Below, one piece after another: positions 8,777 through 18,357 of a DNA stretch of 64,000 nt; positions within the stretch are counted from its first letter, which is position 1, and the number at the start of each line of letters is the position of its first letter. Origin of the DNA: Synechococcales cyanobacterium GL140_1_metabat_312 (lineage in GTDB: Bacteria > Cyanobacteriota > Cyanobacteriia > Leptolyngbyales > Leptolyngbyaceae); the NCBI GenBank assembly GCA_025351345.1, contig JANXWB010000055.1:1-64000 (forward strand), written 5' to 3'. A program made the position numbers and the translations under genes. A model generated the notes under the pieces. The model was not told the origin of the DNA and ran no database searches. It was given only the letters and a program-made list of their open reading frames with translations.

Positions 8777-9616
8777 ATGAGCGGAATTTCAGGACTATAT
8801 AAAAAATTTAAACATGCTATTGCTTGGCGAGTAATGGCTCAATCTAATTTTCTTTTAGCCTATATTCAACGCTGTCGATTTGATTGGTTCATTCGACCTA
8901 AAGCAATCCCAATAGAATCCTTAAACGGATCTGCTTTAGTATTTGCGCCCCATCAAGATGATGAAACTTTGGGTTGTGGTGGTTTGATTGCCCTGAAACG
9001 ACAGCAGCAGATTCCAGTTAATGTTGCATTTCTGACCGATGGCTCAGCTTGCTATGGTTCGATCGCTCTTGGGGGTGTCACCATAATGCCCACCGAGGAC
9101 ATAGTTGCAATACGGAAACAAGAAGCAATAGAAGCCTTAGGACGACTAGGGGTAAGTGCAAACTCAATTCATTTTTTAGATCAACCTGATCAATTTTTAG
9201 ACCATCAAGCATTAGAGCATGATGCCTTAATTAATAGTTTAGTGGACTTAATCAATGAGATAGCGCCACAGGATATTTATGTAACTTATCGGTATGATGT
9301 TCACGGCGATCATCAAGCGACCTATCGTCTAGTTCATGAAGCAATTGTCCGATCGGGACGACAAGCCCGATTGTGGGAATACCCAATTTGGAGCTTCTGG
9401 AGCCACAAGCACCTGTCGAGCCTAGTGCAAAACCAGCGGAACAATCTCTATCAGCTACCCATTCAAAGTGTTTTAGCTCAAAAGAAAACGGCACTAAAGT
9501 GCTATAAATCTCAATTCCAAACTGTTCCCGGCACCCTGAGTCCTGTTCTGTCAGCAGACTTTATGAACTATCTTTCATCTTCTACAACTGAAGTCTTTGT
9601 AATGACCCAGTTTTAG
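8777..9616 (+). CDS. PIG-L / LmbE family N-acetylglucosaminyl deacetylase-like protein
   Basis: 279 residues. The zinc-binding signature APHQDDETLGCGG (usually HPDDE) is near residue 57, and the second motif YDVHGDHQAT near residue 177 supplies further histidine and aspartate ligands. Family members remove acetyl groups from GlcNAc-containing substrates such as GlcNAc-inositol or nodulation-type sugars. The upstream gene is a glycosyltransferase, so a role in modifying surface sugar is likely. The substrate is unknown. Confidence 0.88.
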   Translation: MSGISGLYKKFKHAIAWRVMAQSNFLLAYIQRCRFDWFIRPKAIPIESLNGSALVFAPHQDDETLGCGGLIALKRQQQIPVNVAFLTDGSACYGSIALGGVTIMPTEDIVAIRKQEAIEALGRLGVSANSIHFLDQPDQFLDHQALEHDALINSLVDLINEIAPQDIYVTYRYDVHGDHQATYRLVHEAIVRSGRQARLWEYPIWSFWSHKHLSSLVQNQRNNLYQLPIQSVLAQKKTALKCYKSQFQTVPGTLSPVLSADFMNYLSSSTTEVFVMTQF

Positions 9617-9640
9617 AACTAGTCCTCAAATCGAACTAGG

Positions 9641-9687
9641 AGCCTCCGCACAGATATAGACAGATACAGAATCTACGGAGGCTTTCT
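9641..9687 (+). terminator. rho-independent terminator
   Basis: AGCCTCCG (9641-9648) pairs with CGGAGGCT (9676-9683), followed by a short T-run. It lies between the convergent deacetylase and CAP-domain genes. Confidence 0.7.
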
Positions 9688-9705
9688 AATTAATTCAACA
9701 AGCCA

Positions 9706-10239
9706 TTACTGTGCCGCACCAAACACTTGCGTCCAATAATGCCGATATTGATCCTTAGAGGGTGCATATCCCACTCCTAATTCACGAAATTTAGGATTCA
9801 GAATATTAGCGCGATGACCAGGGCTATTCATCCATTGGGTCATAGTCGCAGTTGCTGTGCTGCTTCCGGCGGCAATGTTCTCACCGATCGTAGAATAGAC
9901 GTATCCGGTGGCATTCACCCGAGAGACCATCGTCCCGCCACTGGGTGAAGTATGGCTGAAATAGCTTTTGCTCACCATGTCATTAGTATGATTTTGAGCG
10001 GCTTGGCTCAATTTACTATTCAACGTCAAGGGCTGAAGGTTTGCCTTTTTCCGTTCTACATTCACAAGAGCTAAGATCTGTTGCTGAACGCTATTATTCT
10101 GAGAAGGTTGAAGGGTTTGTTGAGTGGGTGCGGGGGCTGGTTTGGGTCTACGCCACAATTGGGCATTAGCTGGAGCGATCGAACTTGCTGTGATGCCGAT
10201 AACGGTTGAGACGATCGTGACAATTGGAATTAGTTTCAT
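9706..10239 (-). CDS. secreted CAP-domain (SCP/PR-1-like) protein
   Basis: 177 residues. An N-terminal signal peptide (residues 1 to about 27, ending ANA) is followed by a proline-rich linker and a CAP domain from about residue 52. It shows LVNVERKKANLQPLTLN, HTNDM, YFSHTSPSGGT, GENIAAGS and GHRANILNPKFRELGVG. Bacterial CAP proteins are secreted or periplasmic and their function is mostly unknown. It is a single gene with a terminator shared with the upstream convergent gene. Confidence 0.9.
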   Translation of the reverse strand: MKLIPIVTIVSTVIGITASSIAPANAQLWRRPKPAPAPTQQTLQPSQNNSVQQQILALVNVERKKANLQPLTLNSKLSQAAQNHTNDMVSKSYFSHTSPSGGTMVSRVNATGYVYSTIGENIAAGSSTATATMTQWMNSPGHRANILNPKFRELGVGYAPSKDQYRHYWTQVFGAAQ

Positions 10240-10517
10240 GGAAGCTCTAAGTTAATGTTAATTGCTTGATAGTAGTCATTCCCATAACTACCACGACGAT
10301 CGGTTAGTTTAAATAGTTCCCGATCGAAATTTGTGAGGCTGATTTATTTATTTGAGTGAAGTTCCCGATCAGAACACTAATCTAGTTTGACTGAATTTCT
10401 GACAAATTTCTGATTTTCTAGGTCACTGCATAATCTCTGTGATTTCTTAATCTTCTAGCCCATCGGTTTTGGCCTACGATATATTGCAAATTATTTCAAA
10501 TAAATTAGGTTTTCAAT

Positions 10518-11948
10518 ATGACCACGATCACCCCACCGCGCCTTCCCCCACTCCACGGACGCGAAGCCGAACTCCAGAATGTACTTCAAGTAGAAAATAG
10601 TGTTTTTTTGAATCGCAGCAATATTGACTTATCGCAAATCCGATCGGGCTTTGCTTGTGCATTACATATGCATCAACCGACCATTCCGGCGGGTCAAAAT
10701 GGTGAATTAATTAGTAATCTTCAGCATATGTTTGAGCATTCTGGCGAAGGCGACAATCACAATGCAGGCGTATTTGCTTGGTGTTATGAGCGGATGGGTG
10801 ACTTTATTCCAGAGTTAGTCGATCGCGGTCTCAATCCACGAATTATGCTTGACTATTCCGGCAACTTGCTCTGGGGACTTCAGCAAATGGGCCGCGATGA
10901 TATTTTAAATAAATTGAAAGTTTTAGCCTGTAACCCGCGCTATCAACCCCACGTCGAATGGCTCGGCACAATGTGGAGTCATGCGGTGGCCACGTCTACC
11001 CCCATTCCTGATTTGAAATTGCAAATTCGCGCTTGGCAACATCACTTTGCAGATATTTTTGGATTAGAAGCATTAGGCCGAGTCAAGGGATTCTCACCGC
11101 CCGAAATGCATTTACCCAATCATCCTGATACGTTGTATGAGTATCTCAAAGCACTGAAAGATTGCGGCTATCGTTGGCTATTGGTGCAAGAGCATTCCGT
11201 GGAAAATCTCGATGGTTCGCCATTAACTCAAACGCAAAAATATGGACCCACTCGATTAATAGCCCGGAACAGCAACGGTGAAACGGTTTCACTAACGGCA
11301 TTAATTAAAACCCAAGGTTCGGATACTAAACTTGTGGCTCAGATGCAGCCCTTTCATGAGGCAAAAAATCTGGGTCGAATTACGATCGGAACTCATTCCA
11401 TTCCATCACTGGTTAGTCAAATCGCTGACGGAGAAAATGGTGGCGTGATGATGAACGAATTTCCACGAGACTTCGGACCAACTTGGGACAAGGTTGCTGA
11501 AATCACCGATGTCACTGGATTTAATGGCACCGAATATCTCGAACTGATCGAGGCGGCGGGCGTGAACTCTGAGGATTATCCTGAAATTCAAGCCGTGCAG
11601 CAACACCGGATTTGGCAGCGGGTCAATGATGTCGTCACACCAGAGTCCGTGGCAACGGCTTTTCGGGATATCAAGGCAGAGGATCCGCAATTCTCGATGG
11701 AAGGTGCGTCTTGGACTAACGATCTCAGTTGGGTGCAGGGCTACGAAAATGTTCTGGAACCGATGAACGAACTCAGTGCTAAGTTCCATGCGCGTTTTCC
11801 AAATGGGGATCCCGGCAGCTCGAATTACTCAGAAGCCTTGCTCTATGTCATGCTGCTCGAAACCAGTTGCTTCCGCTATTGGGGTCAAGGCATTTGGACC
11901 GATTACGCCCGATCGCTCTACGATCGAGGTATGGCAGCGATCGGCTGA
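10518..11948 (+). CDS. glycoside hydrolase family 57 protein
   Basis: 476 residues. The GH57 pattern begins with ALHMHQPTIPAGQ (residues 48-60), followed by FEHSGEGDNHNAGVFAW and LDYSGNLLWGL. Glu196 in GFSPPEMHLP sits at the position of the GH57 catalytic nucleophile. GH57 enzymes act on alpha-glucans (alpha-amylase, 4-alpha-glucanotransferase, branching enzyme). The specificity cannot be told from sequence alone; a role in glycogen metabolism in the cytoplasm is inferred. There is no signal peptide, and it is not in an evident operon. Confidence 0.88.
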   Translation: MTTITPPRLPPLHGREAELQNVLQVENSVFLNRSNIDLSQIRSGFACALHMHQPTIPAGQNGELISNLQHMFEHSGEGDNHNAGVFAWCYERMGDFIPELVDRGLNPRIMLDYSGNLLWGLQQMGRDDILNKLKVLACNPRYQPHVEWLGTMWSHAVATSTPIPDLKLQIRAWQHHFADIFGLEALGRVKGFSPPEMHLPNHPDTLYEYLKALKDCGYRWLLVQEHSVENLDGSPLTQTQKYGPTRLIARNSNGETVSLTALIKTQGSDTKLVAQMQPFHEAKNLGRITIGTHSIPSLVSQIADGENGGVMMNEFPRDFGPTWDKVAEITDVTGFNGTEYLELIEAAGVNSEDYPEIQAVQQHRIWQRVNDVVTPESVATAFRDIKAEDPQFSMEGASWTNDLSWVQGYENVLEPMNELSAKFHARFPNGDPGSSNYSEALLYVMLLETSCFRYWGQGIWTDYARSLYDRGMAAIG

Positions 11949-12247
11949 GCTTAACTTAACTTTGAATGGGATCACTGATATTAGATTTAAATTTTGACGC
12001 GTAAAATACGGCTTTTGATGAGGTGGATACGATCGCCAAACCCATAGGATGGTATGCCCCACCCCGTCTTAGAGATTTCATCCAGTAAAATTTTGTCAAT
12101 GTTCGCTCTGAAGCGTTATTCTGTTCAGGGCGAAACTAAACAAAATTTAGCAATTTGTTTCCTTAGTTACATGCTTTTTTATAGAAAAACTGGCAGGCTT
12201 TGGATAGGTTTCAGTATCATTTTTGTGGGCGAATTGGAAGTTAACGT

Positions 12248-14113
12248 ATGAAGACTATTCATCATTCTATCTTGGTCAGCATCGGGTTCTTGTTGGCCCT
12301 TGGGTATAGCCCGATCGTTCAAGCGGCTCCCGGCAACTCCATTAAGTCGTCACCCGAACTCCATCCAATCGCCCAGCTAGAACCCAATGCAACAACGACT
12401 CCGGCGTCTCCGCTCCTTAGCGCCCCGATCGTTGCCCCTACGAACCCCATGCCAACAGGTTTAGGCAATGAATCCGTAAGTAAGGACACTGTGATTCCAG
12501 GCCAGAACACTGTTCCCTATGCAGTTCCCCAAGTTATACCGTCGCCCGATACAAAGCCCGATATAAAGAAAGCGGCTCCTCTTTCTACACCGATCGCGCC
12601 CTTGTCTGCTCCCACACCAATGCCACCTGCAACGCAGTTTCCTGTGTCAGCACCAGATTTTCTCACCACTCCAGCCAACCCACTTCTGTTCCCGACGAAA
12701 CCTGAAGAGGTAAAGCTACAAGGCGTACGGTCATTGACTCTCACAGAAGCCATCGAACTCGCCGAACGAAACAACCGAGACCTTGACGTCAGTCGTCTCC
12801 AAGTCCAGCAACAGCAAGCCGCTCTCCGAGAATCCCAAGCCACCCTTTATCCAACCCTTGACTTGCAAAGCAACGTGAACCGATCGCTTTCTGCAGGTGG
12901 GACAATAAGCATTAAAGCGGCTCAAGCCGATGCGATTACTCAATTTGGAAGTGAAGCCTCCGCCCGATCCTTAAGCCCTCAGTCCTTCCAACGCAACATT
13001 GCCGCCGAGTCCACCTCATGGGACACCAGCCTACAGCTCAACTATGATCTCTATACCTCTGGAGCAAACGCTGCACGACGCAGAATTGCCGCCGGAAATC
13101 TTCGTGCCGCAGAATTAGCAATGGAACGGGTCCGTGAGCAGCTGCGGTTAGATGTCACAGGTCAATATTACGACCTCCAAGATTCCAACGAACAGGTCAA
13201 TATCAACGAACAATCTGTCAGAAATTCTGAGCAGAGTTTAAAAGATGCCAGTGCCCAAGAACGCGCAGGCTTGGGGACAAGATTTGATGTGTTGCGATCG
13301 GAAGTGCAACTGGCCAATAACCAACAGCAGCTTACTAATTCCTTGGCCAATGAAGAAGTGAATCGGCGTAGAATTGCTCAGACTTTAAGCTTGCCAGAAT
13401 TTATCACCGTGAGTGCAGCGGATCCTATTCGCCCTGTCGGTAACTGGAAAATGAGCTTAGAGGAAACGATCGTTACCGCCTACAAAGAACGGGTCGAACT
13501 CGAAGAACAACTCGTCCAACGCGACATCAGCGAAGCCGGACGCCAGCAAGCCCTCTCGGCCCTCGGACCCAGAATTCAATTACAGGCTAAGTATGATTTG
13601 TTGAAAATTTTTGAACAGCCTGTCAGTGAGCCATCCTCTGGCTATTCGCTCGCAGCAGTGGCAACTTGGCGGCTTTTTGATGGTGGTACGGCCCGATCGC
13701 AAGCCCAACAGCAAAACATCAGTAAGCAAATTGCCGAAACCCGCTTTACCCAAAGCAGAAATAATATTCGGTTTCAAGTCGAGCAATCCTACGCAACTTT
13801 GACATCAAGCGGAAAGAATATTGAAACTACGACCAAAGCACTCGGACAAGCCTGTGAAGCTCGACGATTAGCAAAGCTTCGGTTTGATGCTGGGGTTGGC
13901 ACTCAGACCGATGTCCTCAACGCCGAAACGGATCTAACCCGATCGGCTGGTAGTCGCGTTACCGCTATTTTGAATTACAACCGATCGATCGCTCAACTAC
14001 TTAGAGCCGTCAGTAACGTCGATAAAAGCTCACTTGTTTCCACCAATCCCTATTCCCGAGCCAATAGTCAGAGACCTGACTTCTGTTCCCCCGCCTATAT
14101 AGACATTCGTTAG
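12248..14113 (+). CDS. TolC family outer membrane efflux protein
   Basis: 621 residues. The signal peptide ends near residue 27 (PIVQAAPG). A long proline-rich region (about 28-155) precedes two outer-membrane-efflux repeats, the first starting at SLTLTEAIELAERNNRDLDVS and the second containing LDVTGQYYDL and DAGVGTQTDVLNAETDLTRS. It would form a trimeric outer membrane and periplasm-spanning channel for type I secretion or drug efflux. The ribosome binding site is GGAAG 8 bases upstream. The next gene downstream encodes an M23 peptidase, another envelope protein. Confidence 0.92.
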   Translation: MKTIHHSILVSIGFLLALGYSPIVQAAPGNSIKSSPELHPIAQLEPNATTTPASPLLSAPIVAPTNPMPTGLGNESVSKDTVIPGQNTVPYAVPQVIPSPDTKPDIKKAAPLSTPIAPLSAPTPMPPATQFPVSAPDFLTTPANPLLFPTKPEEVKLQGVRSLTLTEAIELAERNNRDLDVSRLQVQQQQAALRESQATLYPTLDLQSNVNRSLSAGGTISIKAAQADAITQFGSEASARSLSPQSFQRNIAAESTSWDTSLQLNYDLYTSGANAARRRIAAGNLRAAELAMERVREQLRLDVTGQYYDLQDSNEQVNINEQSVRNSEQSLKDASAQERAGLGTRFDVLRSEVQLANNQQQLTNSLANEEVNRRRIAQTLSLPEFITVSAADPIRPVGNWKMSLEETIVTAYKERVELEEQLVQRDISEAGRQQALSALGPRIQLQAKYDLLKIFEQPVSEPSSGYSLAAVATWRLFDGGTARSQAQQQNISKQIAETRFTQSRNNIRFQVEQSYATLTSSGKNIETTTKALGQACEARRLAKLRFDAGVGTQTDVLNAETDLTRSAGSRVTAILNYNRSIAQLLRAVSNVDKSSLVSTNPYSRANSQRPDFCSPAYIDIR

Positions 14114-14188
14114 GGACAGAAACTCGTAAAACGTCCACCGCAATTCATCCTGTACTCAACATCTATTCCTCAACACTCACATTTTTAT

Positions 14189-15277
14189 ATGTCACCCACT
14201 AACCAAGCCTCAATGACTGTTAAAAGAAGTCTTCTAGCCCTTGCGACCTTCACGCTTAGTTCCGGCCTGAGTCTCCGTGCTGCTGTTGCGGTTAAACCTA
14301 CGCCTAGTGAGCCTCTGCCGCCCGCTGCACCCTTGCAAGTTGAGTCAGCTAATGTTTACAGCAACGATGTCCCAAAAGAATCCATTATCGACCGTACAGA
14401 TTACAGCATTGGGGCCACCGCACGGGACATGACGATCGACCCCTTGGCAGGTCCAAGTGAACAGGTGAATATTGACATCAGTAGCCGTGAACAAAAACCA
14501 GGTTTTTCGCCTGCTTCTGAAAGCGCCCCCAGAAATGCTCCGGCTCAGCTTAATCTTGGCGAGGGCATCGGAGGCTTAACGATTTCTTCAAACCAAGGCA
14601 TTAGCTGGACCCCTAGCGCCCCTAGTGAACAAAGCGTCATTACACCCTTGCCAGCCTATTTCAACCAAAAACTACTGCGCCCGTTCTCTCGCCTCGGACT
14701 CCAGAACGTCAAATTTATCTATCCCCTCGCAATTCCGTCCCCCATCAGTTCACTCTTCGGCTGGCGAATTCATCCCATCAGTGGTGCAAGCCGAATGCAC
14801 ACGGGAACGGACATTGCGGCCCCTGAAGGAACACCCGTTCTCGCGGCCATGTCGGGAAAGGTGCTGTTAGCGGATAATTTGGGCGGTTATGGTTTGACGA
14901 TCGCACTCGAACATAGCGACGGCACCCAACAAACTCTCTACGGACACCTTTCCGAGATTTTTGTCAAACCGGGTGAATTGATCCAACAGGGAGCCGTGAT
15001 TGGCCGGGTTGGTAGCACCGGAAATTCGACAGGTCCACACCTTCACTTAGAATTTCGTCAGCTTACGGATGCGGGATGGATGGCGATCGATCCGGGGACT
15101 CAGCTAGAAAGTTCCATGAACGATCTCGCCAAAGCGCTCAAAAATAGTCCAACCCCTCAACAGCAAGCCCTCAAATTACAACCTCAACCCCTCAACCAAC
15201 CCTCAAAATCTCTGAAATCCCAGTCCTTGAAGCTTGAGCTACCCAACATTTCTCTACCTTTAATTTCAGCTAATTAA
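14189..15277 (+). CDS. M23 family metallopeptidase (LytM domain)
   Basis: 362 residues with an N-terminal hydrophobic export signal (about residues 12-34; the true start may be Met9). A low-complexity region leads into a LytM/lysostaphin domain at about 185-300. Zinc ligands are His204 and Asp208 (MHTGTD) and His286 in PHLHLEF. It may cleave peptidoglycan cross-links, or act as a non-catalytic activator of amidases; the intact HxxxD and HxH residues favour an active enzyme. The C-terminal tail is rich in Q, P, S and L. It lies 75 bp downstream of the tolC-like gene. Confidence 0.9.
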   Translation: MSPTNQASMTVKRSLLALATFTLSSGLSLRAAVAVKPTPSEPLPPAAPLQVESANVYSNDVPKESIIDRTDYSIGATARDMTIDPLAGPSEQVNIDISSREQKPGFSPASESAPRNAPAQLNLGEGIGGLTISSNQGISWTPSAPSEQSVITPLPAYFNQKLLRPFSRLGLQNVKFIYPLAIPSPISSLFGWRIHPISGASRMHTGTDIAAPEGTPVLAAMSGKVLLADNLGGYGLTIALEHSDGTQQTLYGHLSEIFVKPGELIQQGAVIGRVGSTGNSTGPHLHLEFRQLTDAGWMAIDPGTQLESSMNDLAKALKNSPTPQQQALKLQPQPLNQPSKSLKSQSLKLELPNISLPLISAN

Positions 15278-15425
15278 TTTCGGTCCAGTAGACAAAATTG
15301 ACTCAACTCTATGGTGGCATACAACATTCGTTGCAAGCAGGGTTCTAGCTTGCGCGGTACAATGGCGCAGGGGATACTCAAAAAATCCTCTTGCACTATG
15401 ATAAACGTTGCCTAGAAACGCTTCT

Positions 15426-17021
15426 ATGGATTTCGCCACACTTCTAAGCCAGTTAAACACTGGTGCGATCGTGCCCGAGGGCATTGTTATTGCAACCATT
15501 CTTTTCGTTATGGTTTCCGATTTGATCGTCGGACGCACTCGTTCAGCTCGGTTTACGCCCTATGTGGCGATCGCTGGATTGCTGAGCGCTGTAGTTGCGT
15601 TGTATACCACTCAGTGGAACATCGAAAATCCGATCGCGTTCTTCGGGGAATTCAACAGTGATGCCCTAAGCGTTGCCTTCCGAGGCATCATTGCGCTGTC
15701 ATCCGTCGCGACGATTTTGATGTCCGTTCGTTACGTTGAACAATCCGGTACCCCCGTTTCAGAATTCATTAGCATCTTGCTAACTGCGACCTTAGGCGGA
15801 ATGTTTCTGTCTGGGGCCAATGAGTTGGTGATGATCTTTGTTTCCCTGGAAACACTAAGTATCTCGTCGTATTTACTCACGGGTTATACCAAACGTGATC
15901 CACGATCAAATGAAGCTGCATTGAAATATTTGCTCATCGGGGCATCCAGTGCAGCGATTTTCCTCTATGGATCGTCGTTGCTCTACGGATTATCGGGCGG
16001 GAAAACCGAACTCGGAGCGATCGCGGCGGCCATGAAAGATGCAAATCTTGGTTCGTCCATTGGCATTGTGATTGCGTTAGTGTTTGCGATCGCGGGGATT
16101 GCTTTCAAAATTGCGGCTGTGCCATTTCATCAATGGACTCCAGACGTTTATGAGGGATCGCCCACGCCTGTTGTTGCCTTTCTATCTGTTGGGTCTAAAA
16201 CGGCAGGATTTGCCTTGGCAATTCGATTGCTGGTCACGGTTTTCCCACTGGTAGATGAGCAATGGACGTTTGTGATGACCGCCTTGGCCATTCTCAGTAT
16301 GATTCTGGGGAACGTGGTTGCTCTGGCTCAAACCAGCATGAAGCGGCTGTTGGCGTATTCATCGATCGGGCAGGCTGGGTTCATCATGATTGGTCTAGTG
16401 ATCGGCAGCGATGCGGGTTATTCCAGCATGATTTTCTACTTGCTGGGCTATCTATTCATGAACCTCGGAGCCTTTAGCTGCGTCATTCTCTTCTCCCTCA
16501 GAACGGGAACTGACCAAATCAGTGAATACTCTGGTCTCTATCAAAAAGACCCGCTTCTCACCTTGGCGCTGTCGCTTTGCCTGTTGTCCCTCGGTGGGAT
16601 TCCGCCGTTGGTTGGGTTCTTTGGGAAGTTGTATATTTTCTGGGCGGGTTGGCAAGCGGGAGCCTATGGCTTGGTGCTGTTGGGTCTTGTTACCAGTGTG
16701 ATATCCATTTATTACTACATTCGTGTGGTGAAGATGATGGTGGTGAAGGAGCCGCAGGAAATGTCGGATTCTGTGAAAAATTATCCGTCTACCAGTTTTG
16801 ATGCGGTGGGTATGCGTCCGTTGCAAGTGGGTTTGATTAGCGCGTTGGTCGCAACTACGATCGCAGGTGTTCTTTCTAATCCATTGTTTACGTTTGCTAA
16901 TGCGGCGGTTGCAAAAACACCGATGCTTCATGCGGCAAAAGCTGTTGCTACGGGGACTAAAGCGATCGCTCAAACGCCTTCGCCGAAGCTTGTTAGTAGT
17001 GTTCTAAGTTCTAATTCATAA
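15426..17021 (+). CDS. ndhB: NAD(P)H-quinone oxidoreductase subunit 2
   Basis: 531 residues starting [13 protein letters not shown], the usual cyanobacterial NdhB start; a TTG six codons upstream is in frame but less likely. It is a polytopic antiporter-like subunit with about 14 transmembrane helices. Landmarks are [38 protein letters not shown] and [18 protein letters not shown]. It pumps protons in the NDH-1 complexes of the thylakoid membrane, serving respiration, cyclic electron flow and CO2 uptake. It is a single gene followed by a strong terminator. Confidence 0.96.
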   Translation: MDFATLLSQLNTGAIVPEGIVIATILFVMVSDLIVGRTRSARFTPYVAIAGLLSAVVALYTTQWNIENPIAFFGEFNSDALSVAFRGIIALSSVATILMSVRYVEQSGTPVSEFISILLTATLGGMFLSGANELVMIFVSLETLSISSYLLTGYTKRDPRSNEAALKYLLIGASSAAIFLYGSSLLYGLSGGKTELGAIAAAMKDANLGSSIGIVIALVFAIAGIAFKIAAVPFHQWTPDVYEGSPTPVVAFLSVGSKTAGFALAIRLLVTVFPLVDEQWTFVMTALAILSMILGNVVALAQTSMKRLLAYSSIGQAGFIMIGLVIGSDAGYSSMIFYLLGYLFMNLGAFSCVILFSLRTGTDQISEYSGLYQKDPLLTLALSLCLLSLGGIPPLVGFFGKLYIFWAGWQAGAYGLVLLGLVTSVISIYYYIRVVKMMVVKEPQEMSDSVKNYPSTSFDAVGMRPLQVGLISALVATTIAGVLSNPLFTFANAAVAKTPMLHAAKAVATGTKAIAQTPSPKLVSSVLSSNS

Positions 17022-17045
17022 CCTTTAGAGTTAGTAGTTCAATCA

Positions 17046-17081
17046 GCCGATCGTTTCTTTGTTGGGACGATCGGCCTTTTA
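17046..17081 (+). terminator. rho-independent terminator after ndhB
   Basis: GCCGATCGT (17046-17054) pairs with ACGATCGGC (17067-17075), followed by CTTTTA. The stem contains a CGATCG palindrome. Confidence 0.85.
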
Positions 17082-17137
17082 TTGGGAATGATTCAAGCTA
17101 GCTAAGATAGGATTGAGACCTTGCTGGGAGAACGCGT

Positions 17138-17317
17138 ATGAAGATCGCTGAAATTTATACTTTGGCTCAAGCGCTTGCTCAGGAGAAGGCGAGCCAGGTT
17201 TTAACCTTTGCGCAATCGATTCGGGGTGAGTTGGGGAGTAGTCGATCGGCTTATCTGCCGGAACGGCTATTGTTATTACAGGCTGGGGTTCTAGTTTTGC
17301 CTGGGGTTGTGGATTAG
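17138..17317 (+). CDS. small hypothetical protein, possibly a decayed DUF2281-type antitoxin
   Basis: 59 codons: the start MKIAEIYTLAQALAQEK and the following VLTFAQSIRG resemble the amphipathic helices of DUF2281-type antitoxins. The C-terminal half (LLLLQAGVLVLPGVV) looks frameshifted. The upstream context is CTGGGAGAACGCGT. No toxin gene follows on the same strand. It may be expressed or may be a remnant. Confidence 0.35.
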   Translation: MKIAEIYTLAQALAQEKASQVLTFAQSIRGELGSSRSAYLPERLLLLQAGVLVLPGVVD

Positions 17318-17391
17318 AGATTTGGGAAAGGGCGATCGACTCCGGGATTTTTTAGTTGAGTCGGGGGTAACGAGTACGGGTCTGAATATCA

Positions 17392-17658
17392 CTATTTTTC
17401 GTAGTGATATCGACAGGCGATGATCGTGAGTGTGGAACCATCGACTGCGTAAATCAGACGGTTTGTTTCATCAATGCGGCGTGACCAAAATCCAGACAGG
17501 TTTTCTTTTAGGGGTTCAGGTTGGCCTAAGCCTTCAAATGGATGACGTTGAGCATCAGTGATAAGTTTATTAATTCGTTTGAGCGTTTTCTTATCTTGTC
17601 CTTGCCAGTAAAGATAATCCGTCCAAGCGTCGTTTGTCCAAGCTAATACTTTAGTCAT
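17392..17658 (-). CDS. yoeB: YoeB-type mRNA interferase toxin
   Basis: 88 residues of the Txe/YoeB (RelE superfamily) type. WTDYLYWQGQDKKTLKRINKLI and HPFEGLGQPEPLKENLSGFWSRRI are diagnostic, as is the end CRYHYEK, which carries the catalytic histidine and tyrosine. YoeB cleaves mRNA at the ribosomal A site. It is encoded downstream of, and overlaps by 8 bp, the yefM antitoxin gene, so the two form a translationally coupled operon. Confidence 0.93.
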   Translation of the reverse strand: MTKVLAWTNDAWTDYLYWQGQDKKTLKRINKLITDAQRHPFEGLGQPEPLKENLSGFWSRRIDETNRLIYAVDGSTLTIIACRYHYEK

Positions 17659-17905
17659 CGGTTAGGTCGTGATGGACAACTTGGTTCGATCGATATTGGG
17701 CGATCGATTGGCTGAGATGGGCAGCATTCGCCGGACTCTTTAGAAGATATACCGTTTCCATTAAGCTATTGAAGTGGTCAAGTGACATCACGACGGCATC
17801 TTCAGCGTCTTGGCGAGAGATAATAGTGTAACTAGCGTCATCAACGACTTGATCCAGAATATTTTTTAATCGTGTCTCAGCGTCTAAGAAAGTAACAACT
17901 CTCAT
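17651..17905 (-). CDS. yefM: YefM-type antitoxin (Phd/YefM family)
   Basis: 84 residues. The N-terminal DNA-binding fold and the segments LDQVVDDASYTIISRQ and AEDAVVMSLDHFNSLMETVYLLKSP are typical of YefM. It neutralises YoeB and with it represses the shared promoter upstream of 17905. It is the first gene of the pair. Confidence 0.93.
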   Translation of the reverse strand: MRVVTFLDAETRLKNILDQVVDDASYTIISRQDAEDAVVMSLDHFNSLMETVYLLKSPANAAHLSQSIAQYRSNQVVHHDLTDD

Positions 17906-18357
17906 GGGCTAATCTCTGTTACGTCAGTATGGTAATTATAATCTGCTCCTAACGGCTTTACTGGACTCTGGATCGCCCAACTTCAAAAACTCGCCAAATC
18001 TTAGTGGAAGCGATCGGCTTGCTGAGGAAAAGGACGATCGATCCTCGTGGAAGTGCGCAGACGACATCAAGCGGATTTAATGCTGAGATTACCGATCCGC
18101 CAATAAACTGCTGATCAAATCCTGGTTTTAGTAATTCAGTTCAACAAGTTTTGAAACGTGGAGATATATTAGTAGACGTGATACACCCTGTAGTGGAAAC
18201 AATTGGTATTGTAAGCAGTATTTAGGGTGCTGGCTTCATCAAAGTCAACTCCAATTTAAGTAAGGGAAAAACTTATAGATAGATAGTATTACTCTAAAAT
18301 AAAATCTACCTATTAAGTCAAAATGCAAATTTGCAAAAAACCATATCGAAGTAGATT
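17906..18357. other. intergenic region with a short coding remnant
   Basis: This is the divergent region between yefM and the AT-rich gene at 18358. Near 18115-18225 on the plus strand a 36-codon stretch without start (containing QQVLKRGDILVDVIHPVVE) ends in a stop; it may be a gene remnant. Base composition falls sharply in G+C from about 18240 towards the next gene. Confidence 0.4.

Noticed and set aside
12054-12251. 65-codon plus-strand frame before the tolC-like gene
   Set aside because: Low-quality composition and overlap with the tolC start; probably leader DNA.
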